Shown piece after piece: positions 55,831 through 64,000 of a DNA stretch of 64,000 bases. The DNA comes from Strobilurus pachycystidiatus (taxonomy: Eukaryota; Basidiomycota; Agaricomycetes; Agaricales; Physalacriaceae). The stretch covers positions 620,001 to 684,000 of the forward strand of contig JAHLMK010000011.1 in assembly GCA_019915135.1 (NCBI GenBank), in the 5' to 3' direction. How positions within the stretch are numbered: position 1 is the stretch's first letter; the number at the start of each line of letters is the position of its first letter. The position numbers were made by a program, and so were the translations under genes. Under the pieces are notes generated by a model that had not been told where the DNA came from, did not search any database, and worked only from the letters and a program-made list of their open reading frames with translations.

Positions 55831-57189
55831 ATGGCAGTACGAGCAATTGTACCTTCCGAGGAACTTAGCGCTGAAGCTAGAGGCGAGATCCAAGGCAAGA
55901 AGATCCCGATACCATTCTCAAGGGATGCCCCAAAGTTCAAGGGACACTCTGGAGACGATGTGAGGGAATTCTTCACGATGTGCAACTGGATCTTTGACCA
56001 GACAGGAATCACCGAACAAGGTACTAAGTTGGAAGTAGCGGCGCTATACGCCGGCCACGAACAACGCCTAAGGTGGCACAAAAACCCAGACTACCTGAAA
56101 GGTGTCTGGGCGGACTTCCAAGAATCAGTTCTTTCCTCATACTCAAAGGGAAAGAACGATCCTACGTACGTCCCGGCCGACCTAAAGGATGCCTTGGACC
56201 CGTACCTGGCTAGGCCCGTAGCCAACAAGCAGAAATGGGAAAGCTTTCAGCGCGAAGTGCTCCATATCATGGGACATCTTATCACGTCGGGAGAACTTAC
56301 CAATAAGGGTGCTATAGAAGATATCAAGTCCTCTATCACAGAGGGAGTTTGGCATAATGTCCTTGGGGACCTCAGGCGCGATGCGAAAGCTAATGCAACA
56401 GCCGGGACAACCCCCACCTATGACTTCACGTTGTCAGAGGTCGAGGCAGCGATCTCCAACTACTTCTTGACCGATAAATGGATGAGCAAGAGTGCGAAGG
56501 ATAGTCCTTATAACAGAGAACTTATTCCCGCCTCTACCACCCGAATCAAGACAGAGGAGTTGGATGAATACCTGAATAGGGTAGCTAGCCTTCAGGACAT
56601 TATCCAGAAAGGAGAAAAGGAACGCGAAGAGGCTCGCAAGGCTGATCAGAAGATGATGGCAGAACTTCTCCATACCTTACAGCGTGGAGGTCCGCAAGGA
56701 CTCCGCACCCAAGGTTTTGTACAAGAAGCCTCGCCGATTTATCTACAAACACCTGCTCAAGGTGTCTCAGTCCCGACCAACTTACCGAATGGACTCTACA
56801 AAGCTCCTCCGGGCGCGTTCCCAGGAAACAAGTTCGTAGTTAACGATGGAAGGTGTTACTTCTGTCGTGAACTAGGGCATATTGTAGCGAATTGTCCTAC
56901 AAAGGAAATGTGCGAAAGCAATGGTCATATCTACAAGCCTGGTGGTACCAACATATATCATGTAACGAATGGAACTACTAGTCAACCTATTCAAAGGGTT
57001 AGTCCCAAGCAGCCTCTCAGCCCTTGGGAACAAGTCCAGAAGTTTCAACAAGAAAATGCACCTAAGGTATCGGCGTTCCAATCTCAAGAAGATGAGTTTG
57101 CACCTGAGGTCGCGATGTATGTTCAAACCCCAACCCAAGAAGAAGAGTTTGCCCCCGACGCCTATCAGGGTTTCGGCAGGGCTCGATGA
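55831..57189 (+). CDS. gag: Retrotransposon Gag
   Basis: The frame is open from 55321 to the TGA at 57187-57189, but the first ATG is at 55831 (MAVRAIVPSEELSAEARGEI), giving 452 residues. The Pro/Ser/Thr-rich upstream part (SSSDPESPSRTPTSIRR, TPFGSPLTDLEDPESPEP) looks coding, so translation may start at a non-AUG codon or through an unrecognised upstream exon. The capsid-like part includes FSRDAPKFKGHSGDDVREFF and YAGHEQRLRWHKNPDYLKGV. Near the C-terminus CYFCRELGHIVANC is a CCHC zinc knuckle that binds RNA. The last codons before the stop contain the heptamer GGGTTTC (57168-57174) in the phase needed for -1 frameshifting into the protease frame. Confidence 0.88.
   Translation: MAVRAIVPSEELSAEARGEIQGKKIPIPFSRDAPKFKGHSGDDVREFFTMCNWIFDQTGITEQGTKLEVAALYAGHEQRLRWHKNPDYLKGVWADFQESVLSSYSKGKNDPTYVPADLKDALDPYLARPVANKQKWESFQREVLHIMGHLITSGELTNKGAIEDIKSSITEGVWHNVLGDLRRDAKANATAGTTPTYDFTLSEVEAAISNYFLTDKWMSKSAKDSPYNRELIPASTTRIKTEELDEYLNRVASLQDIIQKGEKEREEARKADQKMMAELLHTLQRGGPQGLRTQGFVQEASPIYLQTPAQGVSVPTNLPNGLYKAPPGAFPGNKFVVNDGRCYFCRELGHIVANCPTKEMCESNGHIYKPGGTNIYHVTNGTTSQPIQRVSPKQPLSPWEQVQKFQQENAPKVSAFQSQEDEFAPEVAMYVQTPTQEEEFAPDAYQGFGRAR
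57168..57174 (+). promoter_or_regulatory. Putative -1 frameshift site 1 (G GGU UUC), gag to pro
   Basis: In the gag frame the codons are CAG-GGT-TTC, so the heptamer has the X XXY YYZ arrangement (GGG, TTT, C). It lies 12 bases before the gag stop and inside the 82-base overlap (57108-57189) with the next frame. The yeast L-A virus uses the related GGGUUUA. A weak hairpin GGAGT/ACTCC follows at 57195-57217. Confidence 0.65.
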
Positions 57190-58358
57190 AGGAAGGAGTG
57201 CAGTTAGCACATACTCCTCCGGAGAGCCAGTTCACTGTAGAAACTCGTCAGACTCGTCAGAGCGCAAAAGCACCTAGTGCTCCTGTGGATTCAACTCCAC
57301 AAAAGAAGGTAACCTCATGGCCTAAGGACCGGGTGTCCGTGGTCATTCCAAAAGCAGCGCCGCCTAAGGTATCATTCTCCAAGCCGGAAGTCACTCAAGA
57401 AGTAGAACCTGTTGACCAGGACCTTCTTGACGAAGTCCTGGCGATGGAAGAACCAGACCCGGTGCCGCAACCAAAAGCAGATTCAACTCTGCCAGAAAAG
57501 AACCAACCAAAGGTTCAACCTAAGGAACCTAAGGTCAAGAGTTTCCAACGCCGTAGCCTGGCAGAAGAACTCTTGCACAAGAATCCCAGTTGGCGTGAAG
57601 CCTGGAAGTTCTTGTTACCCGAAGCGCTACTAGCTACCAACCCCCCTTGGCAGCAGAGCATTTCGGACTTCATCAGGAAACGCAACACGCCTGTGGCTGT
57701 ATTCAAGACGGAAGAAGTGGCCGATACGGTCCAAGATCACTTCCAACCCGAGCTGTATTCAGTCAACTTTCATGAGCAAGGTGATTTACCTATTGGTGGA
57801 ATTGTAGTCCACGATGCGGTAGAACAGTTTGTAAACCTTTCCGGAGGTCACTATACTGGTCCCTTTCAAATGATAAGTGGCAATATGGCGCCGGAAAATG
57901 CAGATCTACGAACCTTTTGGCCCTTGATCAACAAGAATGGTAAAAAGGAGAGTTTAGTGGATGGTGGGTCGCAGATCGCCTCCATTTCGCTCAAGGCAGC
58001 ATTGGAACTAGGAATAGCCTATGATCCCACTTTCACCATTACTATGGAAAGTGCGGACAAGGGACGAACCAGTACCTTGGGATTGGCTCGTAACATACCT
58101 TTTGACTTTGAAGGAATTGTCTATTACCTTCAGTTGCATGTGTTGCAGGATCCCGCCTATGAGGTCCTACTGGGACGACCTTTCGAGATCGTTTCAAACC
58201 TGGTCATCACCAACCTTCCCAACGGGAACGCAATCGGAACCCTTACGGATAACACCAATGGGAAGAAGTTATCGCTACCTTCTTACCGTCGAGGACAGAT
58301 CCCAAGACATATGATTCCAGGAGGACAAACGGGTTTTCACGGGAACCTAAGGACGTAG
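57186..58358 (+). CDS. Retrotransposon protease frame (Pro)
   Basis: This frame is open from 57108 and first reads ATG at 57186, overlapping the gag stop as ATGA. The N-terminal 220 residues are a Lys/Pro/Glu-rich linker (KKVTSWPKDRVSVVIPKAAP, LPEKNQPKVQPKEPKVKSF). The retropepsin-like domain has GKKESLVDGGSQIASIS, where DGGS stands at the catalytic Asp position instead of the more usual D-S/T-G, and a hydrophobic flap/strand region ending VLLGRPFEIVSNLVI. The frame ends TAG at 58356-58358, 18 bases after the second heptamer. It is in the -1 frame relative to gag and +1 relative to pol, so a Gag-Pro fusion made by frameshifting is more likely than separate initiation. Confidence 0.8.
   Translation: MKEGVQLAHTPPESQFTVETRQTRQSAKAPSAPVDSTPQKKVTSWPKDRVSVVIPKAAPPKVSFSKPEVTQEVEPVDQDLLDEVLAMEEPDPVPQPKADSTLPEKNQPKVQPKEPKVKSFQRRSLAEELLHKNPSWREAWKFLLPEALLATNPPWQQSISDFIRKRNTPVAVFKTEEVADTVQDHFQPELYSVNFHEQGDLPIGGIVVHDAVEQFVNLSGGHYTGPFQMISGNMAPENADLRTFWPLINKNGKKESLVDGGSQIASISLKAALELGIAYDPTFTITMESADKGRTSTLGLARNIPFDFEGIVYYLQLHVLQDPAYEVLLGRPFEIVSNLVITNLPNGNAIGTLTDNTNGKKLSLPSYRRGQIPRHMIPGGQTGFHGNLRT
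58331..58337 (+). promoter_or_regulatory. Putative -1 frameshift site 2 (G GGU UUU), pro to pol
   Basis: In the protease frame the codons are ACG-GGT-TTT, again X XXY YYZ. It lies 18 bases before the TAG and inside the 106-base overlap (58253-58358) with the pol frame. A small hairpin TAGGA/TCCTA with loop AAT starts at the stop codon (58356-58368). Confidence 0.65.
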
Positions 58359-58378
58359 GAAATTCCTATGAAGAAGCC

Positions 58379-61300
58379 GTGTTGATCCTTGAAAGGTCAC
58401 CAGAAGGAAACATCGAAGTAAAGCAAAGTTGGATACCTGGTGATAACAGGGAGACCTTCGGGGAAGGGGACTTAACGTCCTTATACATGAAGAAGTCACC
58501 CAATAGGGTTCATCAGGCAGCCAAAAGGCTAAGGAAGCAACACGCCTTCATGCATGCATCGATGCACCAAGCATTGACACATATGACCGTCCCAGAACAT
58601 ATGGTGACACCTACGGGGCTATTAAAGGTCCCAGCCAAGACTCAAGGCTTTCGCAAGGTATTCAATATTAACCAGATTGCGGAAGACCAAGAAGAATTTA
58701 AGTCCTACGCCACGGCGACTTTGAATCTCTTTTACGGGGTACCAAAGGAGTTAGAACAAGTCTTTACGGGCTTGTCGGTAACCTTACCAAAGGATTACAT
58801 GGCGGAGGCACAACAGGAGTTCCTAAGGTTGGAAAGTCAGATCCCTAAGAGGGGTGTATTCGTAGGAAAGAAGTACAAACCAGTAGCCTCGAAAACCAAA
58901 GCTCACCTTGGAACCTTACCGGAAGAATTCAGGATCAAGCGCCACATTCATGGAGACCCACTAGCTGGGATGCCGGAATTAGTACCTGATCCACCACCCT
59001 TCGTACCCACAGGTAGGTATACTGCCGAAAGGAGGGAACAGATACAAGCCGACCACGTCGGGGACTTCCTGACGGATGCAGAAAGACGGATTATAGACTC
59101 CATCTTCTGTAAACAGAACGAAGGCTTTGCCTGGGAAGAATCTGAGAAAGGACACTTCAAACCAGAGTTCTTTCCACCAGTGGATATCCCGGTAATACCG
59201 CACACACCTTGGGTGTTGAGGAATATACCAATTCCACCAGGAATCTATGACGAAGTCTGTAAGATTATCAAGCACAAACTAGACTCGGGCGTGTATGAGC
59301 CTTCGAACTCCTCATACCGCTCCAGGTGGTTCTGTGTTGTTAAGAAGGATGGAAAGAAACTTCGCCTAGTGCACAGTCTGGAACCACTCAATGCGGTGAC
59401 CATTGCGCACTCAGGGTTACCTCCAGCCACGGAGGAACTAGCGGAGTCCTTTGCAGGACGAAGTTGTGGAGGGACCTTGGATCTGTTCGTTGGATATGAC
59501 GAACGGCTCCTTGCCACCGCGTCTCGCGATATGACAACCTTCTCGACACCTTACGGAGCGTTAAGGTTAAAGACCTTACCAATGGGCTGGACTAATTCAG
59601 TACCTATCTTTCATGACGATGTTACAACGATTCTCAAGGATGAAATACCAGCCTTTACCAGACCTTATATCGACGATGTGCCCGTCCGCGGACCCGCTAC
59701 GCGATATGAACAAGCTGATGGCACCTACGAAACGCTTCCAGGTCATCCTGAAGTAAGGCGTTTCGTTTGGGAACACCTTGTGAACATGAACAGGATCATA
59801 CAGCGAATGAAACATGCTGGAGGGACCTTTTCTGGTCACAAGGCTATCATTTGTGCAGAAGAGATTGTGGTAGTGGGACATGTCTGTACCTACGAAGGTA
59901 GAAAGCCAGCTGAAGATCGCGTTAAGGTGATCTCGGATTGGCCCCCTTGTAAAGCGCTCACGGAAGTCCGTTTGTTCTTAGGAACAGCTGGAATCTTCAG
60001 AGCATTTGTAAAGGACTACTCTAAGAAGGCGTTACCTTTGACCAGGTTAACCAAAGACATTACCAAGTTCAGATGGACAGACGAGGAGCAGGAAAGTATG
60101 GATACCTTAAAGGAAGCCATACGAACTTGTCCGATGCTGAAACCACTGAATTATGAATGGTCCACGCCAATCACACTGTCGGTAGACACCTCTTACCAGG
60201 CAGTAGGTTTCTATCTGTCCCAGGTAGATCCCAAGGACCCTAAGAAACGATACTTTGCGAAGTTTATGTCTCTGACCTTGAACGAAAGAGAGGCAAGGTA
60301 CTCGCAAGCCAAGCGAGAACTATTCGGGCTCTTCAGAGCTCTGTCCGCGTGCAAGTACTACCTTCTAGGGTGTAGAAAACTAGAAATTGAAGTAGATGCA
60401 AAATACATCAAAGGCATGTTATCAAACGTGGACTCCTTAGCGAACGCAAACCTGCAAAGGTGGGCTGAGGAGATCTTGATGTACCACTTCACGCTTGTAC
60501 ACGTACCAGGAAAGGTCCATGGCCCGGATGGCTTGAGTCGCCGTCCAGCTTCAGAGCATGATGTAGTAGTACCCAGACCTCATATAAACATAGAGGATGA
60601 CGAAGTCAATACCTTTGAGTACCAGGAGCCCAAGGGTCTGCCTATAGAAAAGCAACCTTTGGACTTTGACACTTTCCGGAATGACATCGACAGTAGGGGA
60701 GGCTACTTCCAAGAAATAGTGCGGAGTCCTTTACCAGACCATATAAAGGTTTCTAAAGCGGTAAGGACTGCGGGACTAGTCAACGTTAAAGATATCGAAG
60801 GATGGATGCATATCACGGAGTTCCCAGAGCTCAATAAGAGCAAAAGGGAGCGGTTGTGGGAGACCTATCTGCCCAAACTTCAACCTTACTTACAATCGGA
60901 AGATGTACTTGAGGACGAAGACTTGGAGAAATGGAGCAAAGACTTCTTTGTCCAGCATGAAAAGTTATACCGAACACATTCGGACTCCCACCCCCGTCGA
61001 GTGCTACTTCCAAATGAACGAATCCCGGTTTGTAAAGCTCTACACGATCGGGCAGGACATAAAGGACAATATTCCGTGTTACAACTCATCATGAAGCGAT
61101 TCTGGTGGCCAGGTATGGAGGTCGACATACGATGGTACATAAGGACCTGTGTACTATGTCAGAAACGCCAGAAACGTAACATAAAGGTTGCACCAACGAT
61201 TACTTCAACTCCAGGTATCTACGAAAGGGCTTATATAGACACCTTCCGGATGCCTAAGGCAGGAGAAGAACCCACTCGAAAGAAACGGCCTTCAAAATGG

Positions 61301-62224
61301 GCCGGCTTCAACGCTGTGACCGTAGCAAGGTGTGGATTAACAAGTTGGCCAGAGGCAAGGGCTCTCAAGGAAGAGACCGCCGAGTCACTGGGAGAATGGA
61401 TCTTCGAGGACATTCTGTGCAGGTGGGGTTGTATCAAGGAAATTGTAACCGACAATGGGCCAGCAATCAAGAAGGCTTTAGTACATATTGAACAGAAATA
61501 TGGTATTACCGGTATCTTGATCACGGCGTACAATAAGCAAGCCAACGGAAAGGTTGAACGAGGACACTGGGATATCCGTCAATCTCTCTTCAAGGTATGC
61601 AGGGGTAAACCCGAGCAATGGCCAGAGTTCCTACATGAGGTCCTTTGGGCAGAGCGCATTACCATAAAGAGAAGTCTAGATACTTCAGCGTTCCAGGCAG
61701 TAACCGGTTGTGAACCAATCATGCCAATGGACCTGGAGGAATTGACTTGGCTGGTCGAAGCACCAGGTCGACTGGTCTCCCATTCGGACCTTATTGCCTT
61801 CCGAGCTAGGCAGCTCATCAAGCACAAGGAAGATACTGCCAAGTTAAGGTCGAAGGTCCTTCTAAATAAACAGAAGGCCGCGGCGAAGTTCCTAGAGGAC
61901 TTCCAGAACAGTATCCCTCGCTACAAATTCAAAACTGGTGAACTAGTGCTAGTAAGGAACACTAGGATCGAATCAGAAATGAATGCGAAGTTCAAGGAAA
62001 GGTTTATGGGACCTTACGCGGTAGTAACAAGGACCTCGGCAGGAAACTATGTGGTCTGCGAGTTGGACGGGACAATCTACAAAGACAAGATAGCTCAGTT
62101 CCGTGTAATACCTTTTGTATCGCGACGAGATCCTATAGACCTTGGAAAACAGTTCTTTGATCGACTACACTTCATAAGTAAGCCGATCACAAAGACCTTA
62201 GATGTCCTTGCGAGAACTACGTGA
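58379..62224 (+). CDS. pol: Retrotransposon Pol: reverse transcriptase, RNase H, integrase
   Basis: The frame is open from 58253 and has no ATG near its start (58379 is GTG), so it is most likely read by frameshifting from the protease frame. The RT has SGVYEPSNSSYRSRWFCVVK, GKKLRLVHSLEPLNAVT, TFSTPYGALRLKTLPMGWTN and the catalytic YIDDV. RNase H begins ITLSVDTSYQAVGFYLSQ with KRELFGLFRAL and the late Asp in EVDAKYIKGML. Integrase has the HHCC zinc site (HDRAGHKG...CVLCQK) and the DDE core: AYIDTFRMP, IVTDNGPAIKKAL and YNKQANGKVERGHW. A GPY/F-like module (RFMGPYAVVTRTSAGNYVV) follows; there is no chromodomain. The stop is at 62222-62224. All catalytic residues are present and the 1,281-codon frame is uninterrupted. 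Confidence 0.92.
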   Translation: MLILERSPEGNIEVKQSWIPGDNRETFGEGDLTSLYMKKSPNRVHQAAKRLRKQHAFMHASMHQALTHMTVPEHMVTPTGLLKVPAKTQGFRKVFNINQIAEDQEEFKSYATATLNLFYGVPKELEQVFTGLSVTLPKDYMAEAQQEFLRLESQIPKRGVFVGKKYKPVASKTKAHLGTLPEEFRIKRHIHGDPLAGMPELVPDPPPFVPTGRYTAERREQIQADHVGDFLTDAERRIIDSIFCKQNEGFAWEESEKGHFKPEFFPPVDIPVIPHTPWVLRNIPIPPGIYDEVCKIIKHKLDSGVYEPSNSSYRSRWFCVVKKDGKKLRLVHSLEPLNAVTIAHSGLPPATEELAESFAGRSCGGTLDLFVGYDERLLATASRDMTTFSTPYGALRLKTLPMGWTNSVPIFHDDVTTILKDEIPAFTRPYIDDVPVRGPATRYEQADGTYETLPGHPEVRRFVWEHLVNMNRIIQRMKHAGGTFSGHKAIICAEEIVVVGHVCTYEGRKPAEDRVKVISDWPPCKALTEVRLFLGTAGIFRAFVKDYSKKALPLTRLTKDITKFRWTDEEQESMDTLKEAIRTCPMLKPLNYEWSTPITLSVDTSYQAVGFYLSQVDPKDPKKRYFAKFMSLTLNEREARYSQAKRELFGLFRALSACKYYLLGCRKLEIEVDAKYIKGMLSNVDSLANANLQRWAEEILMYHFTLVHVPGKVHGPDGLSRRPASEHDVVVPRPHINIEDDEVNTFEYQEPKGLPIEKQPLDFDTFRNDIDSRGGYFQEIVRSPLPDHIKVSKAVRTAGLVNVKDIEGWMHITEFPELNKSKRERLWETYLPKLQPYLQSEDVLEDEDLEKWSKDFFVQHEKLYRTHSDSHPRRVLLPNERIPVCKALHDRAGHKGQYSVLQLIMKRFWWPGMEVDIRWYIRTCVLCQKRQKRNIKVAPTITSTPGIYERAYIDTFRMPKAGEEPTRKKRPSKWAGFNAVTVARCGLTSWPEARALKEETAESLGEWIFEDILCRWGCIKEIVTDNGPAIKKALVHIEQKYGITGILITAYNKQANGKVERGHWDIRQSLFKVCRGKPEQWPEFLHEVLWAERITIKRSLDTSAFQAVTGCEPIMPMDLEELTWLVEAPGRLVSHSDLIAFRARQLIKHKEDTAKLRSKVLLNKQKAAAKFLEDFQNSIPRYKFKTGELVLVRNTRIESEMNAKFKERFMGPYAVVTRTSAGNYVVCELDGTIYKDKIAQFRVIPFVSRRDPIDLGKQFFDRLHFISKPITKTLDVLARTT

Positions 62225-62565
62225 CCTTGAGCACCCAGGACTGGACTACAGCTTCAAAAGGAAGCCAAGGTACCATACCAGATGACGGGGACGTCATCAG
62301 AAAAGTAAAGAGAGAATAGAGGGACATCGGTCCATTTATTCAAAGACTATAAAAATTTTATTTAAGACTTATTCTGTGCCCAGCTGGCTACAAAGGTAGC
62401 TAAGGTAGCATTGAACTAAGGACAGAATAAGGAAGCAAGACAAGGCACGAGGCATCAGGGAAGTGGCGGGGTGCGAATAAAGAAAAAGCTTAAAGGTGAT
62501 GGAACCGTAAGGTGATGTGGTAAGCGCAAAAAGGAAGCACCACGCACCAAACCACCACCACGACA
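62225..62565. other. 3' region of the retrotransposon and spacer to the next gene
   Basis: A purine-rich tract AGAAAAGTAAAGAGAGAATA (62299-62318) could prime plus-strand synthesis. An AT-rich stretch follows at 62345-62372. No match to the 5' non-coding region was found by eye, so a 3' LTR is absent or too diverged to see. Confidence 0.45.
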
Positions 62566-64000
62566 ATGTCAACAAGTTCGCACCAAGACACCGAGCGCAA
62601 GGAGGACGTGAAGGTAAGCAACCAACACGATCGCCGGCAGGGCGGCATGCGAACTTACTTACCAAAAGGAGCAGTCGCCGCCGCCGCCGCCAACGTCGCC
62701 ACAAGAACATCAGGAGCCTCCCGCAGCTCAGGAGGAAGAGGAAAAAGAGGCACTAGCGCAGGAACAGGTGAGTGACGGGCAACGACGCGTAAAGAGACGA
62801 GAAAACTCACCACGACCACTCTTTGCGCTAGCCCCCTCCCATCGCCTGTGAAGCCAGGCCGGACCACGTCAAGATGACCCGCCCCCTGTTTAACTACAGC
62901 GGCTTCCTCACGAACATGACCGCACCGCCAGAGCTGGACGCAGGGATCAGTCTGCGCCTGGCCGAGTCACTGTGCGCCAGCCCAGCGTCAACCCGCGACA
63001 TTCTGCAGGCGGCCGGTTACAAGGGGTACCTCCGTAACGGCGTCTTTTGGTTGACTTTCCAGGACGCACTCGAATCGACCCCAGCGGGCAAGGCCACTCC
63101 GCTGGAACGCGTCGAGATGGCGCTGAGCGCCGCGTGGCGCGACGCCACGACCTACAGGAGGCAGGTCCGCCCCGTCTACGACATCACCTTCCTAGATAAC
63201 GACCGCATCGCCCCCAAGCTCGCGCTCCGGCTTTCAGAAGACGACGCCCAGCGTTGTTTTCTGGAGCTGGATCACCTCTGGAACTTTGTGCGCGACCAGG
63301 ACCGGGCTAATCTATTCTGGGGCGCGCTGCTCGTGGAAATGCGAAGACAGCGCGACGAGACCGCCCTCCAGGGGTCGTTCTACAAAACGATGGATAATCT
63401 GATCGAAAGCGCGATAACCGAGCTTGGAATCGCCAACTACGAGCGCGACGGGACGCCCAGCCTCGACAGCAAGGTCGAGGACGAGGATACGCCGCGCCCC
63501 ACGATGCAGGAGATTGCGAAGGAGGAGTCACCTAGTCCTCGCGACTCGCGAACGCCGTCCCCGGCGCCCTCCTCGCACCATGAACCCACGCCCAAGCCCG
63601 AGGCGGAACCCCCCAAGCGCAAGCCGTATGTCGCGGCGAGCAAAGGAGGTCCCAAATCGACCACCAAGTACGTCCGCCGCACCCTCGCGCCGCTAACATT
63701 TGCTGACGCTCCGCCAAGGCCGAAGGCCGTCGCAATAAAAGTGGAACCCAAGGACAAGGACGTCGCCCCCGCCAGGAAAACCTCGGTCGCGCGCGCCACC
63801 ACTGGTGGAAGCCAGAAGCGCAAGTTCGTCGAGGAGGAACCGGAGGAGGAGGACGAGCTGGAAGAAGACGCCGAAGCCAGCGCCGAGGAAGAGGACGACT
63901 TCGTCCTCGACGTGCGCGACAAGACCAACCCGCGCATCCCCCTCCACCGCGACGACGGTGTCTGCGTCCCCTGCATCAAGCAGCGGTTGACGTGCACCTA
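62566..64000 (+). CDS. Hypothetical multi-exon protein, 3' end beyond the window
   Basis: Exon 1 is 62566-62613 (MSTSSHQDTERKEDVK), exon 2 is 62669-62767 (EQSPPPPPTSPQEHQEPPAA, QEEEEKEALAQEQ), and exon 3 runs from 62832 to the window edge. All joins are phase 0 with GT-AG sites. Exon 3 reads VKMTRPLFNYSGFLTNMTAP, then ASPASTRDILQAAGYKGYLR, RVEMALSAAWRDATTYRRQV and HLWNFVRDQDRANLFWGALL, a helical region. A long Pro/Ser/Lys/Glu tail follows, with RKPYVAASKGGPK-like basic stretches and an acidic run (63826-63900), then DDGVCVPCIKQRLTC at the edge, the start of a possible Cys-rich zinc-binding motif. No family recognised. The GC-rich codon use differs from the adjacent retrotransposon, so this is a separate host gene. 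Confidence 0.65.

Larger units (their letters stand above)
53690..62340 (+). mobile_element. Ty3/gypsy-type LTR retrotransposon, gag-pro-pol, no 3' LTR seen
   Basis: The core is proven by gag (zinc knuckle), protease, reverse transcriptase, RNase H and integrase in that order on the plus strand; integrase after RNase H is the Ty3/gypsy order. Upstream, a TATA box (54436), a possible primer-binding site (55259) and about 1.5 kb of non-coding sequence form a plausible 5' LTR and leader. Downstream, a purine-rich tract (62299-62324) is followed by AT-rich sequence and, within 250 bases, by another gene; no copy of the 5' region is visible there. Outer borders are therefore estimates. All three long frames are free of internal stops, which suggests a young copy. 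Confidence 0.85.

Noticed and set aside
62517..62867. Several overlapping short frames on both strands
   Set aside because: They are shadows of exons 1-3 of the gene starting at 62566, whose phase-0 splicing explains the region.
1..64000. CRISPR array, bacterial defence island or biosynthetic cluster
   Set aside because: Spliced eukaryotic genes throughout; no spaced repeats of CRISPR type; no polyketide, peptide or terpene synthase; housekeeping genes are unrelated in pathway.

Overview
The window reads as nuclear DNA of a filamentous basidiomycete, most likely an Agaricomycete. Genes are dense and on both strands. They are cut by many short introns (about 45-70 bases, mostly GT-AG), and the recognisable proteins are fungal housekeeping families. 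No rRNA, tRNA, CRISPR array or bacterial-type operon was found. Splice sites were read by eye, so multi-exon coordinates give the start and stop codons and are approximate where the text says so.

Layout. Bases 1-1783 hold the 5' part of a Tnp2-like (CACTA/EnSpm-type) transposase gene that runs off the left edge. Bases 2319-7574 hold two long minus-strand genes without recognised domains; the first contains a tandem duplication of a whole intron-plus-exon unit. Bases 8323-9088 encode a small chromodomain protein whose chromodomain appears to be split by a GC-AG intron. From about 11 to 49 kb lies a conserved housekeeping block: LAS1 (rRNA processing), methylcrotonoyl-CoA carboxylase beta (leucine breakdown), a DUF202 membrane protein, MLH3 (mismatch repair and meiosis), a tyrosine phosphatase, eIF2D/TMA64, a DUF3632 protein, TAF7 (TFIID), VAC14 and RIB7 (divergent pair), a single-pass membrane protein, CCDC25, aminopeptidase P flanked by two paralogous genes of unknown function, a PUS9-type tRNA pseudouridine synthase and the kinetochore gene NUF2.

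The intergenic spaces at 44.9-51.8 kb carry three short non-autonomous terminal-inverted-repeat elements with exact target-site duplications (9, 8 and 8 bases). One sits 52 bases upstream of the NUF2 start codon.

Bases from about 53.7 to 62.3 kb are a Ty3/gypsy-type retrotransposon with gag, pro and pol in three successive -1 frames. Each junction has a correctly phased GGGUUUY heptamer just before the upstream stop codon. This implies two programmed -1 frameshifts, as in betaretroviral gag-pro-pol, and is the most interesting observation in the window. No second LTR copy is visible.

Bases 62566-64000 begin a further gene of unknown function, cut by the right edge.
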